A model generated the notes under the pieces. The model had not been told where the DNA came from and did not search any database. It saw only the letters and a list, made by a program, of their open reading frames with translations. Below are positions 55,072 through 63,463 of a stretch of DNA of 64,000 nt, piece after piece. The position numbers and the translations under genes are program-made. Every line of letters starts with the position of its first letter. Position 1 is the first letter of the stretch. The stretch covers positions 1 to 64,000 of the forward strand of contig JACFMQ010000009.1 of the NCBI GenBank assembly GCA_019455325.1, in the 5' to 3' direction. This stretch comes from Rhodocyclaceae bacterium (GTDB lineage Bacteria > Pseudomonadota > Gammaproteobacteria > Burkholderiales > Rhodocyclaceae).

Positions 55072-56343
55072 TCAGGCCCGCTTGCGGAAGAGTTCGCGGA
55101 ACACCGGGTAGATGTCGGCGACGTTGCCGATGCGGCGCATGGCGAAGCGGCCGGGGTCGGCGGCGGCGAGCTTCTCGTACTCCAGCCACAGGTTCTGCGG
55201 ATCGCCGTCGGCGACCTCGATGTAGGCGAAGTACTGGCAGGCCGGCAGGATGGCTTCGGCGAGCAGTTCGCGGCACTTCGGCGAGTCGTCGTTCCAGTTG
55301 TCGCCGTCGGATGCCTGCGCGCCGTAGATGTTCCAGTTGCCGCCGGCGTAGCGCTCGCGGACGATGTCGCGCATCAGTTCGAGCGCCGACGAGACGACCG
55401 TGCCGCCGGTCTCGCGCGAGCCGAAGAACGCCTTCTCGTCGACCTCCTGCGCCGTCGTGTGGTGGCGGATGAAGACGACGTCGATCTTCTCGTAGTTGCG
55501 GTCGAGGAACAGGTAGAGCAGCATGAAGAAGCGCTTGGCGATGCTCTTCTTCTCCTCGTCCATGGAGCCGGAAACGTCCATCAGGCAGAACATCACCGCC
55601 TGCGTCGTCGGCTGCGGGATGCGGATGCGGTTGTTGTAGCGCAGGTCGAAGGCGTCGATGAACGGGATGGCGCCGATCTTCGCGCGCAGCCGGGCGATGT
55701 CATGCCTGAGTGCCTCGACCTCCGGATCGCCGTCGCGCTTCGCCAGCAGCAGGCGTTCCAGCGCCTCTTCCAGTTCGCGCAGCTTCGCCGCGTAGGGGCC
55801 GCCGATGGCGATGCGGCGGCCGGCGGCGCCGCGCATCGTGCGCGTCAGGCTGATGTTGGTCGGCACGCCGGTCTGCGTGTAGCCGGCGCGCACGCGCTTG
55901 TATTCCTCGACGCGCGCGAGCTGGCGCTTGACCAGGTTGGGCAGCGCCAGCTCGTCGAAGAAGATGTCGAGGAACTCCTCGCGCGTCAGCGTGAACACGA
56001 AGTCGTCGACGCCCTCGCCCTCGTTGCTCGCCGACCCCCGGCCCTGGCCGCGGCCGCCGCCGTCGAGCGGACGCTCGACCTCGTCGCCGCTGGCGAAGCG
56101 GTCGTTGCCCGGATGCACCTGTTGCCAGACGCCGCCCTTGCCGAGCGTGAACTGCGGCTCGGCGATGTCCTTGCCGGGGATGCTGATCTTCTCGCCGTTT
56201 TCCAGGTCGCGGATGCCGCGCTTCGAGACGGCGTCGGCCACCGCCTTCCTGATCTGCCCCTTGAAGCGGCGGATGAAGCGGCTGCGGTTGACCGAACTCT
56301 TGTTGCGGCTGTCGAACCGGCGGTCGATGATGCGAACGGTCAT
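55072..56343 (-). CDS. yeaH: YeaH/YhbH family protein (VWA-like)
   Basis: This 423-residue protein is YeaH: start MTVRIIDRRFDSRNKSSVNRSRFIRRFKG with DLENGEKISIPGKDI, a Gly/Arg-rich linker, and a VWA-like domain with MIDAS motif DVSGSMDEEKKS. It partners PrkA in the stress operon prkA-yeaH-ycgB. Phosphorylation of YeaH by PrkA has been reported in enteric bacteria. A 95-base gap with a hairpin separates it from prkA. Confidence 0.95.
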   Translation of the reverse strand: MTVRIIDRRFDSRNKSSVNRSRFIRRFKGQIRKAVADAVSKRGIRDLENGEKISIPGKDIAEPQFTLGKGGVWQQVHPGNDRFASGDEVERPLDGGGRGQGRGSASNEGEGVDDFVFTLTREEFLDIFFDELALPNLVKRQLARVEEYKRVRAGYTQTGVPTNISLTRTMRGAAGRRIAIGGPYAAKLRELEEALERLLLAKRDGDPEVEALRHDIARLRAKIGAIPFIDAFDLRYNNRIRIPQPTTQAVMFCLMDVSGSMDEEKKSIAKRFFMLLYLFLDRNYEKIDVVFIRHHTTAQEVDEKAFFGSRETGGTVVSSALELMRDIVRERYAGGNWNIYGAQASDGDNWNDDSPKCRELLAEAILPACQYFAYIEVADGDPQNLWLEYEKLAAADPGRFAMRRIGNVADIYPVFRELFRKRA

Positions 56344-56362
56344 GGTTCAGCGAGGCGTGAGG

Positions 56363-56443
56363 CGTGAGGAGAGAGGAGTAAACCGCTCCCCTCTGCCGGT
56401 GCGTCCGGTGTTGCTCCTCACTCCTCCCTCCTTTCTCCTCACG
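56363..56443. repeat. Long-range inverted repeat between prkA and yeaH
   Basis: CGTGAGGAGA (56363-56372) and TCTCCTCACG (56434-56443) are a perfect 10-bp inverted pair that closes the whole 95-base gap, with pyrimidine/purine-rich partial pairing inside. It overlaps the prkA stop codon. In RNA it would form a stem that could separate mRNA stability of the two genes. Confidence 0.5.
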
Positions 56444-58361
56444 AAGATTTTCTAACCCGCAGGTACCACTCGCACAGCAGCCGCACCTGCTTCTCGGTGT
56501 AACCCTTGGCGATCATGCGGTTGACGAAGTCCTGGTGCTTCTTCTGCTCGTCGGCGCTGGCCTTGGCGTTGAACGAGATCACCGGCAGCAGCTCCTCGGT
56601 GTTCGAGAACATCTTCTTCTCGATCACCGCGCGCAGCTTCTCGTAGGAGGTCCACGCCGGGTTCTTGCCGTCGTGCTTGGCGCGCGCGCGCAGCACGAAG
56701 TTCACCACCTCGTTGCGGAAGTCCTTCGGGTTGCTGATGCCGGCCGGCTTCTCGATCTTGTCCAGCTCGTCGTTCAAGGCGCCGCGGTCGAGGATTTCGC
56801 CGGTGTTCGGGTCGCGGAACTCCTGGTCCTGAATCCAGAAGTCGGCGTAGGTGACGTAGCGGTCGAAGATGTTCTGCCCGTACTCCGAGTAGCTTTCCAG
56901 ATACGCGGTCTGGATCTCCTTGCCGATGAACTCGGCGTAGCGCGGGCTCAGGAACTCCTTGATGAAGCGCATGTACTTCTCTTCGATCTCGGGCTGGAAC
57001 TGCTCCTGCTCGATCTGCTGTTCGAGCACGTACATCAGGTGCACCGGGTTGGCGGCGACCTCGCGGTGGTCGAAGTTGAACACCTTGGAAAGAATCTTGA
57101 AGGCGAAGCGCGTCGACAGCCCGGTCATGCCTTCGTCTACGCCGGCGAAGTCGCGGTACTCCTGGTAGCTCTTCGCCTTCGGGTCGGTGTCCTTCAGGTT
57201 CTCGCCGTCGTAGACGCGCATCTTCGAGAAGATCGACGAATTCTCCGGCTCCTTCAGCCTTGAGAGCACCGAGAACTGCGCCATCATCCGCAGCGTGTCC
57301 GGCGCGCACGGCGCCTGCGCCAGCGAGGAGTGCTGCAGCAGCTTCTCGTAGATGTGCGTCTCGTCGGCGACGCGCAGGCTGTACGGCACCTTGACGATGT
57401 AGATGCGATCCAGAAACGCCTCGTTGTTGCGGTTGTTCTTGAACGACAGCCACTCGGCCTCGTTCGAGTGCGCCAGGATCAGGCCGTCGAAGGGAATCGC
57501 GCCGAAGCCCTCGGTGCCCTTGTAGTTCTGTTCCTGCGTGGCGGTGAGCAGCGGGTGCAGCACCTTGATCGGCGCCTTGAACATCTCGACGAATTCGAGC
57601 ACGCCGCGGTTGGCGAGGCACAGGCCGCCGGAGTAGCTGTAGCAGTCCGGGTCGTCCTGCGAGTAGGTTTCCAGCTTGCGGATGTCGACCTTGCCGACCA
57701 GCGAGGAGATGTCCTGGTTGTTCTCGTCGCCCGGCTCGGTCTTGGTCACGGCGATCTGCTTGAGCACCGACGGCCGCAGCTTGACGACGCGGAACTTCGA
57801 GATGTCGCCGCCGAACTCGTGCAGCCGCTTCACCGCCCACGGGCTCATGATCGTCGACAGGTAGCGGCGCGGGATGCCGTAGTCTTCCTCGAGGATTTCG
57901 CCGTCCTCGTCGGGGTTGAACAGGCCGAGCGGCGATTCGTGCACCGGCGAATCCTTGATCGCGTAGAACGGCACCTTCTCGATCAGATACTTGAGGCGCT
58001 CGGCGAGCGAGCTTTTGCCGCCGCCGACCGGGCCGAGCAGGTAGAGCACCTGCTTCTTCTCTTCCAGCCCCTGCGCCGCGTGCCGGAAGTAGGAGACGAT
58101 GTTCTCGATCACCTCCTCCATGCCGTAGAACTCGCGGAAGGCCGGGTACACCTTGAGCATCTTGTTGGCGAAGATGCGCGAGAGGCGCGGTTCGAGCCGG
58201 GTGTCGACCAGTTGCGGCTCGCCGATGGCCATCAGCATGCGTTCGGCGACGCTGGCGTAGGCGGTGGCATCCTTGCGGCACAGCTCCAGGTATTCCTGGA
58301 CCGACATCTCCTCTTCCTGCGCCGCCTCGTAGCGGCTCTGGTAGCGGGCGAAGATCGACAT
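56439..58361 (-). CDS. prkA: PrkA serine protein kinase (YeaG-like)
   Basis: This 640-residue protein is PrkA: an AAA-type N-terminal domain with Walker A GPVGGGKSSLAER, SPVHESPLGLFNPDEDGEI, and a C-terminal kinase-like region (LEQQIEQEQFQPEIEEKYMRF, EKPAGISNPKDFRNEVVNF). YeaG/PrkA kinases act in nitrogen and carbon starvation responses and require the AAA domain. It begins the leftward operon with yeaH and SpoVR; the ATG of MSIFARYQSRYE has AGGAGG upstream. Confidence 0.96.
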   Translation of the reverse strand: MSIFARYQSRYEAAQEEEMSVQEYLELCRKDATAYASVAERMLMAIGEPQLVDTRLEPRLSRIFANKMLKVYPAFREFYGMEEVIENIVSYFRHAAQGLEEKKQVLYLLGPVGGGKSSLAERLKYLIEKVPFYAIKDSPVHESPLGLFNPDEDGEILEEDYGIPRRYLSTIMSPWAVKRLHEFGGDISKFRVVKLRPSVLKQIAVTKTEPGDENNQDISSLVGKVDIRKLETYSQDDPDCYSYSGGLCLANRGVLEFVEMFKAPIKVLHPLLTATQEQNYKGTEGFGAIPFDGLILAHSNEAEWLSFKNNRNNEAFLDRIYIVKVPYSLRVADETHIYEKLLQHSSLAQAPCAPDTLRMMAQFSVLSRLKEPENSSIFSKMRVYDGENLKDTDPKAKSYQEYRDFAGVDEGMTGLSTRFAFKILSKVFNFDHREVAANPVHLMYVLEQQIEQEQFQPEIEEKYMRFIKEFLSPRYAEFIGKEIQTAYLESYSEYGQNIFDRYVTYADFWIQDQEFRDPNTGEILDRGALNDELDKIEKPAGISNPKDFRNEVVNFVLRARAKHDGKNPAWTSYEKLRAVIEKKMFSNTEELLPVISFNAKASADEQKKHQDFVNRMIAKGYTEKQVRLLCEWYLRVRKSS

Positions 58362-58442
58362 GGCGCACCTCCTGGGTTGGTTACGGCTCGGCTCTGATGT
58401 TGGACACGGCTCCCGGAAAAAGTTTTGTCTTCCCTGGCAACT

Positions 58443-60002
58443 TTACGATGCGACCGGCGGTTTGGTTGACGGCGGCCGGAAATTTATTCCCTGCGCCAGC
58501 GGCAGCGAGCTTCCCCAGTTGATCGTCGCCGTCTGCCGGCGCATGTACGCCTTCCACGCGTCCGAGCCGGCCTCGCGGCCGCCGCCGGTCTCCTTCTCGC
58601 CGCCGAAGGCGCCGCCCACCTCGGCGCCCGAGGTGCCGAGGTTCACGTTGGCGATGCCGCAGTCGCTGCCGGCGGCGGCGAGGAAGCGTTCGGCGCGGCG
58701 CAGGTCGCTGGTGAACAGCGCCGAGGCGAGCCCCTGCGGCGCCGCGTTCTGCAGGCGGATGGCCTCGTCGAGCGTGCGGAAGGGCATCAGGTAGAGGATC
58801 GGCGCGAAGGTTTCGCGCTGCACCACCGGCCAGGCGTTGTCGGCGCGGATCAGCGTCGGTTCGACGAAGAAGCCGTGGCCGGGCAGCGTGTTGCCGCCGT
58901 GCAGCAATTCGCCGCCGGCGGCCTGCGCCTCGGCGACGGCGGCGACGAAGGCGCGCCGCGCCTCCTCGTCGATCAGCGGGCCGAGCAGCGTCGCCGGTTC
59001 GAGCGGATCGCCGATGCGGATCTGCGCGTAGGCCCGCGTCAGCCGGTCGATGAGTTCGTCGAGGCGGGCCTCGTGCACGAACAGCCGGCGCGTCGTCGTG
59101 CAGCGCTGGCCGGCGGTGCCGACGGCGCCGAAGAGGATGGCCGGCAGCGCCAGGTCGAGGTCGGCCGATTCGTCGACGATCAGCGCGTTGTTGCCCGAGC
59201 ATTCGAGCAGGCAGCGGCCGAAGCGATGGGCGACCAGCGGCGCCACGGCGCGGCCGACGTGCGACGAGCCGGTGAAGGAGACGAGCGGCACGCGCGCGTC
59301 GCCGGCCAGGCGCTCGACCGGCCAGGTCTCGTCGGAGAGGACGAGCGTGAACACGCCGCCGGCGCCGTGGCGGGCGGCGACCTCGTCGGCGATGCGCTGC
59401 ACGGCGACGGCGGAGAGCGGCGCCTTCGGGCTCGGCTTCCAGACCACGGTGTCGCCGCAGACCGCGGCGAGGGTCGCGTTCCACGCCCAGACCGCGGCCG
59501 GGAAGTTGAAGGCGGTGATCACCGCCACCGGCCCGAGCGGGTGCCACTGCTCGAACAGGCGGTGCTGCGGCCGCTCCGAGGCGAGCACGCTGCCTTCGAG
59601 GCGGCGCGACAGGCCGACGGCGAAGTCGGCGATGTCGATCATCTCCTGCACCTCGCCGTCGGCCTCGGCCTTGATCTTGCCGGTTTCCAGCGCGATCAGC
59701 GTGCCCAGTTCGTCCTTCTTCTCGCGCCAGGCGTCGGCGAGGTCGCGCACGAACAGGCCGCGGCGCGGCGCCGGCACCTCGCGCCAGTGGCGGAAGACGC
59801 GGCAGGCGGCGGCGAGCGCCGCTTCCAGGTCGTCCGGCGTCGCGCGCTGGACCAGCGCCAGCGGCTCGCCGACGGCCGGGTCGATCGAGGCGAAGCCGCC
59901 GATGCCGCTGCGCCACGAGCCGTCGCCGAGCGCGGCGGCGGGGTTCAGCTCCTCGATGCCGAGGCGCTGCAGCAGGGTGTCGCGTTGGTCGCGGTGCGGC
60001 AT
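58443..60002 (-). CDS. ALDH7-type semialdehyde dehydrogenase
   Basis: This 519-residue protein is an aldehyde dehydrogenase closest in motifs to the ALDH7/antiquitin group: SFTGSSHVGRAVAP, LLECSGNNALIV (Glu base) and GTAGQRCTTTRRL with catalytic Cys301. ALDH7 enzymes oxidise alpha-aminoadipate semialdehyde (piperideine-6-carboxylate), an analogue one carbon longer than glutamate semialdehyde. Placed directly downstream of an arginase-ornithine aminotransferase fusion, it could oxidise glutamate semialdehyde here; this is inference. ATG of MPHRDQRD chosen, 26 bases after the fusion gene. Confidence 0.85.
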   Translation of the reverse strand: MPHRDQRDTLLQRLGIEELNPAAALGDGSWRSGIGGFASIDPAVGEPLALVQRATPDDLEAALAAACRVFRHWREVPAPRRGLFVRDLADAWREKKDELGTLIALETGKIKAEADGEVQEMIDIADFAVGLSRRLEGSVLASERPQHRLFEQWHPLGPVAVITAFNFPAAVWAWNATLAAVCGDTVVWKPSPKAPLSAVAVQRIADEVAARHGAGGVFTLVLSDETWPVERLAGDARVPLVSFTGSSHVGRAVAPLVAHRFGRCLLECSGNNALIVDESADLDLALPAILFGAVGTAGQRCTTTRRLFVHEARLDELIDRLTRAYAQIRIGDPLEPATLLGPLIDEEARRAFVAAVAEAQAAGGELLHGGNTLPGHGFFVEPTLIRADNAWPVVQRETFAPILYLMPFRTLDEAIRLQNAAPQGLASALFTSDLRRAERFLAAAGSDCGIANVNLGTSGAEVGGAFGGEKETGGGREAGSDAWKAYMRRQTATINWGSSLPLAQGINFRPPSTKPPVAS

Positions 60003-60028
60003 GATCGGTCCTCCCGATCCGGCGGCCG

Positions 60029-62137
60029 TCAGGCGGCGCGTAATCGCCGGCCGGCGTCGGCGAAGGTCTCGGCGATGCGCGCCAGGCCCCAGGCCAGTTC
60101 GTCCTCGGCGATGGTCAGCGGCGGCGCGATGCGCAGCACGGTGCCGTGCGTGTCCTTGGTCATCACGCCGCGGCGCAGCAGCTCCTCGGCCAGCGCCGCC
60201 GCGTCGACGCGCGCGGCATCGACCTCGATGCCGGCAAAGAGGCCGCGGCCGCGCACGGCGCGGATCAGCGGCGTGTCGCGGGCGATCGCTTCGAGGCGGG
60301 CGAGCAGCCAGGGGCCGAATGCGGCCGAGCGGGCGATCAGGTCCTCGTCGAAGAGCAGTTCCAGCGCCTCGGCGGCGACGGCCGCGGAGAGCGCGTTGCC
60401 GCCGAAGGTCGAACCGTGGTCGCCGGGTGTGAACACCTGCATCACGCGCTCGTCGGCGAGGAACGCGGAAACCGGCAGCAGGCCGCCGCCGAGCGCCTTG
60501 CCGAGGATCACGCCGTCCGGCCGGACGTTCTCGTGCATCGACGCGAGCAGGTAGCCGGTGCGGCCGAGCCCGGTCTGCACCTCGTCGGCGATGAGCAGCA
60601 CGTCGCGGCGGCGACAGATCTCGGCGCAGGCGGCGAGGTAGCCAGGGGGCGGGATGACGATGCCGCCCTCGCCCTGGATCGGCTCGACGAGGAAGGCGGC
60701 GGTGTGCGGCCCGATCGCGTCGGCCAGCGCCGCCGCGTCGCCGTAGGGGATGGCCCGGAAGCCCGGCGCGAACGGGCCGAAGCCGTCGCGGTACTGCGCC
60801 TCGGACGAGAAGCCGACGATGGTCGTCGAGCGGCCGTGGAAGTTGCCGCGGCAGACGACGATCTCGGCCTTGCCGTCGGGCACGCCCTTCACCTTGTAGG
60901 CCCACTTGCGCGCTGCCTTGATCGCCGTCTCCACCGCTTCCAGCCCGGTGTTCACCGGCAGCGCGCGGTCGTAGCCGGTGACTTCGGTGAGGCGCCTGAG
61001 GAAGAGCGGCAGGCGGTCGTTGGCGTAGGCGCGCGAGGTCACGGCGAGCCGCGCCGCCTGCGCCGACAGCGTCGCCACCAGCCGCGGGTGGGCGTGGCCG
61101 AAGCTGACCGCCGAGTAGGCCGACATCAGGTCGAGGTAGTGCTTGCCGTCCACGTCGGTCAGCCAGCAGCCGCTGCCGCTGGCGAACACCGCCGGCAGCG
61201 GCGCGTAGTTGTTCGCGCCGCGCGTCGCCTCCTGCCGGCGCAGCTCGGCGCCGTCCGGGCGGCAGGCGGCTTCCAGCAGGTCGATGGCGGCGCGCGCGGT
61301 GAGGCCCTGCGCGTCGCGCGCCGGGCAGTATTCGACGATCTCGACGGCGGCGCAGCGGCCGCCGCGGCCGCAGCCGGCGAGCGCGCCGGCCAGCTCGGCG
61401 ACGGCGAGGCCGTCGGCGACCGGCGTCGTCACGCCGGGCGCGGCGCGCGGGTCGAGGGCGTCGAGGTCGATGCTCAGGCCGAACGGCCGGCCGTCGCCGG
61501 CGACGCGCGCCAGCGCCTCGGCGAAGACCGCAGCGAGCCCGCGCCGGCGGATCTCGGCCATGCCGTAGACGCGCACGCTGCGCGCGGCGAGCAGCCGCAT
61601 TTCCTCGTCTTCGTAGCTGCGCACGCCGATCACCGCGACGCGCGCCGGATCGAGCGCCGGCCCGGCGAGGCCGGTCATCTCCGGCGCGCCGGCGCCGAGC
61701 AGCGCGGCCAGCGGCATGCCGTGCGCGTTCTGCGAGGGGCTGGTCTGCGGCGTGTGCGCGTCGAGATGGGCGTCGATCCAGAGCAGGCCGGGCGCCTGTC
61801 CGAGGGCGCGGCCGACGCCGCGCCAGGTGCCGGCGGCGATGGCGTGGTCGCCGCCGAGGACGACCGGCAGGCGGCCGCCGGCGATCGTCGCCGCCACCTC
61901 GCGCGCCACTTCTTCGAGCAGCGCGCCGAGCGCCGCCATGCGCGGTCCGGCCGGCGCCTCGATGTCGGCGCCCTGTTCCGCGTCCAGCCCGGCGCGCCGG
62001 GCGGCGGCGGCGATGCCCATGCGGCGCAGCGCCGCCGGGCCGTCACGCGGTCCGTCGTGCGGTGCACCGAGAGCGCTTGCCACGCCGATGAAGCGCAGCG
62101 TCGGATCGAGTGCGACCAGCGTGCTTTTGGCAGCCAT
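60029..62137 (-). CDS. Arginase - ornithine aminotransferase fusion
   Basis: This 702-residue protein has two complete enzymes in one frame. Residues about 10-295 are arginase with the manganese motifs GGDH (95-98), DAHLDAH (122-128) and SIDLDALDP (222-230). Residues about 300-702 are a class III ornithine aminotransferase: GANNYAPLPAVFASGSGCWLTD, LIADEVQTGLGRTG and GKALGGGLLP with PLP Lys547. It should convert arginine to urea plus ornithine, and then ornithine to glutamate semialdehyde. The ALDH gene downstream could finish the route to glutamate. No frame change or stop separates the halves. Confidence 0.93.
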   Translation of the reverse strand: MAAKSTLVALDPTLRFIGVASALGAPHDGPRDGPAALRRMGIAAAARRAGLDAEQGADIEAPAGPRMAALGALLEEVAREVAATIAGGRLPVVLGGDHAIAAGTWRGVGRALGQAPGLLWIDAHLDAHTPQTSPSQNAHGMPLAALLGAGAPEMTGLAGPALDPARVAVIGVRSYEDEEMRLLAARSVRVYGMAEIRRRGLAAVFAEALARVAGDGRPFGLSIDLDALDPRAAPGVTTPVADGLAVAELAGALAGCGRGGRCAAVEIVEYCPARDAQGLTARAAIDLLEAACRPDGAELRRQEATRGANNYAPLPAVFASGSGCWLTDVDGKHYLDLMSAYSAVSFGHAHPRLVATLSAQAARLAVTSRAYANDRLPLFLRRLTEVTGYDRALPVNTGLEAVETAIKAARKWAYKVKGVPDGKAEIVVCRGNFHGRSTTIVGFSSEAQYRDGFGPFAPGFRAIPYGDAAALADAIGPHTAAFLVEPIQGEGGIVIPPPGYLAACAEICRRRDVLLIADEVQTGLGRTGYLLASMHENVRPDGVILGKALGGGLLPVSAFLADERVMQVFTPGDHGSTFGGNALSAAVAAEALELLFDEDLIARSAAFGPWLLARLEAIARDTPLIRAVRGRGLFAGIEVDAARVDAAALAEELLRRGVMTKDTHGTVLRIAPPLTIAEDELAWGLARIAETFADAGRRLRAA

Positions 62138-62216
62138 GGCAACTCCTCTCTTTCCGCGGCGGTCTCCGCTGTCCGTATGACAGCGGCGGTCGGAGATTGG
62201 TTTCGGCCGCGCCGCT

Positions 62217-62597
62217 TCAGTCCTTTTCTTCCGGCGGCAGGCGGTAGACGTCGTCCGGGCCGGCGGAGAAGGTGTTCTTCTGCGCGCGCAGGTCGCGGTA
62301 GACCGCCGCGCGCATGATCAGCATGGAGACGACCGGCGCGGTCATCAGCACGAAGACGGTGATCAGCAGTTCGTGGATCACCGGCCGCGACTGCAGCGCG
62401 GTGAAATGGATCATCGACGCGATCAGGATGCAGCCCGCGCCGAGCGTGACGGTGATGGCCGGGCCGTGGATGCGCTGGTAGAAGCTGGGCAGGCGCATCA
62501 GGCCGATGGCGCCGATCAGCGCGATGCCGCCGCCGAGCACGAGCAGGAAGATGACCGGCACCGCGGCCCAGGCCGGCAGGTTCTCGGCGCCGGTCAT
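62217..62597 (-). CDS. mrpG: Mrp-type Na+/H+ antiporter subunit G
   Basis: This 126-residue membrane protein is MrpG (MnhG/PhaG): LVLGGGIALIGAIGLMRLPSFYQRIHGPAITVTLGAGCILIASM, then LLITVFVLMTAPVVSMLIMRAAVYRD. It is the last gene of the mrpD-E-F-G run. Mrp complexes exchange cytoplasmic sodium or potassium for protons and are needed for pH and ion homeostasis. Confidence 0.94.
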   Translation of the reverse strand: MTGAENLPAWAAVPVIFLLVLGGGIALIGAIGLMRLPSFYQRIHGPAITVTLGAGCILIASMIHFTALQSRPVIHELLITVFVLMTAPVVSMLIMRAAVYRDLRAQKNTFSAGPDDVYRLPPEEKD

Positions 62598-62643
62598 TGT
62601 ACGACCCTCCTGTCGCTGCGCGACATCCTCCCCGAGGGAGGGA

Positions 62644-62678
62644 GAGCGCCCCCTTCGGGCGGCCGGGCGGGGGCGCTC
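62644..62678. repeat. GC-rich hairpin between mrpF and mrpG
   Basis: GAGCGCCCCC (62644-62653) pairs perfectly with GGGGGCGCTC (62669-62678), with a second small hairpin (CCTCCC-CGA-GGGAGG, 62627-62641) beside it. It overlaps the mrpF stop and has no T-run, so it may tune mrpG expression within the operon or be a dispersed repeat. Confidence 0.5.
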
Positions 62679-62958
62679 ATTCGATCACCTCCCCGCGCAT
62701 CAGGAACTTGGCCAGGGCCACGGTGGAGACGAAGCCGGTCAATGCGATGAGGACCGCCGCCTCGAAATAGATCAGGCTGCCGAAGCGGATGCCGAGCATC
62801 AGGATCAGCAGCATGGCGCACATCCACAGCGTGTCGAGCGCCAGCACGCGGTCCTGCGCGGCCGGGCCGACGAACAGGCGCACCGTGCAACACAGCATGG
62901 CCAGCACGATGCAGATCAGGGCGAACCAGATCGCCAGCGACAGGAGGCTCGTCAGCAT
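62677..62958 (-). CDS. mrpF: Mrp-type Na+/H+ antiporter subunit F
   Basis: This 93-residue protein has three transmembrane helices with the MrpF pattern: AMLCCTVRLFVGPAAQDRVLALDTLWM, LLILMLGIRFGSLIYFEAAVLIALTGFVSTVALAKFLMRGEVIE. It lies 7 bases after mrpE. The subunit is small and without a known catalytic residue; it is needed for assembly of the complex. Confidence 0.94.
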   Translation of the reverse strand: MLTSLLSLAIWFALICIVLAMLCCTVRLFVGPAAQDRVLALDTLWMCAMLLILMLGIRFGSLIYFEAAVLIALTGFVSTVALAKFLMRGEVIE

Positions 62959-62965
62959 GGTCTTC

Positions 62966-63463
62966 CTATCCTTCGAAAATCTCGATCAACGGACGCTCGT
63001 AGACGCTCTTGATGGTATCGACCCACCATTGGGCGTCGTGCAGGTCGAACACGTGCAGCGCCAGATCGTTCGTGCCGGGCAGGATTTCCGCCCATACCGT
63101 GCCCGGCGTGGTGTTGATGATGCACGACAGCAGCGCCAGGCCGTAAGGGTTGCGCAGGTCCAGCGGGATGCGGATGAACTGCGAATTGACGCCCTCCGGC
63201 CGGGTGAACAGGATGATGCGGCTGACGTTGAAGCAGGAGCGGATGATCTCCAGCAGCGACGTGAACAGCAGGCGGACGAGCAGCAGCGGGCGGCGGATGC
63301 GCGCGTGCGGCAGCGGCTGCAGCGAGCGCGTGAGCAGCGGCGTGGCGACGGCGAGAAAGGCGCCGAGCAGCAGGTGCGCGGGCTCGACGCTCTGGTTGAG
63401 CAGCAGCCAGGCCAGCAGCAGGGCCGCGGACAGGCGCAGGGAGGGGAACAGGCGTTTCATCAT
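62966..63463 (-). CDS. mrpE: Mrp-type Na+/H+ antiporter subunit E
   Basis: This 165-residue protein matches MrpE: LLLAWLLLNQSVEPAHLLLGAFLAVATPLLT, LLFTSLLEIIRSCFNVSRIIL, IRIPLDLRNPYGLALLSCIINTTPGTVWAEI and ALHVFDLHDAQWWV. Its ATG overlaps the mrpD stop (ATGA), so the two are coupled. Confidence 0.94.
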   Translation of the reverse strand: MMKRLFPSLRLSAALLLAWLLLNQSVEPAHLLLGAFLAVATPLLTRSLQPLPHARIRRPLLLVRLLFTSLLEIIRSCFNVSRIILFTRPEGVNSQFIRIPLDLRNPYGLALLSCIINTTPGTVWAEILPGTNDLALHVFDLHDAQWWVDTIKSVYERPLIEIFEG

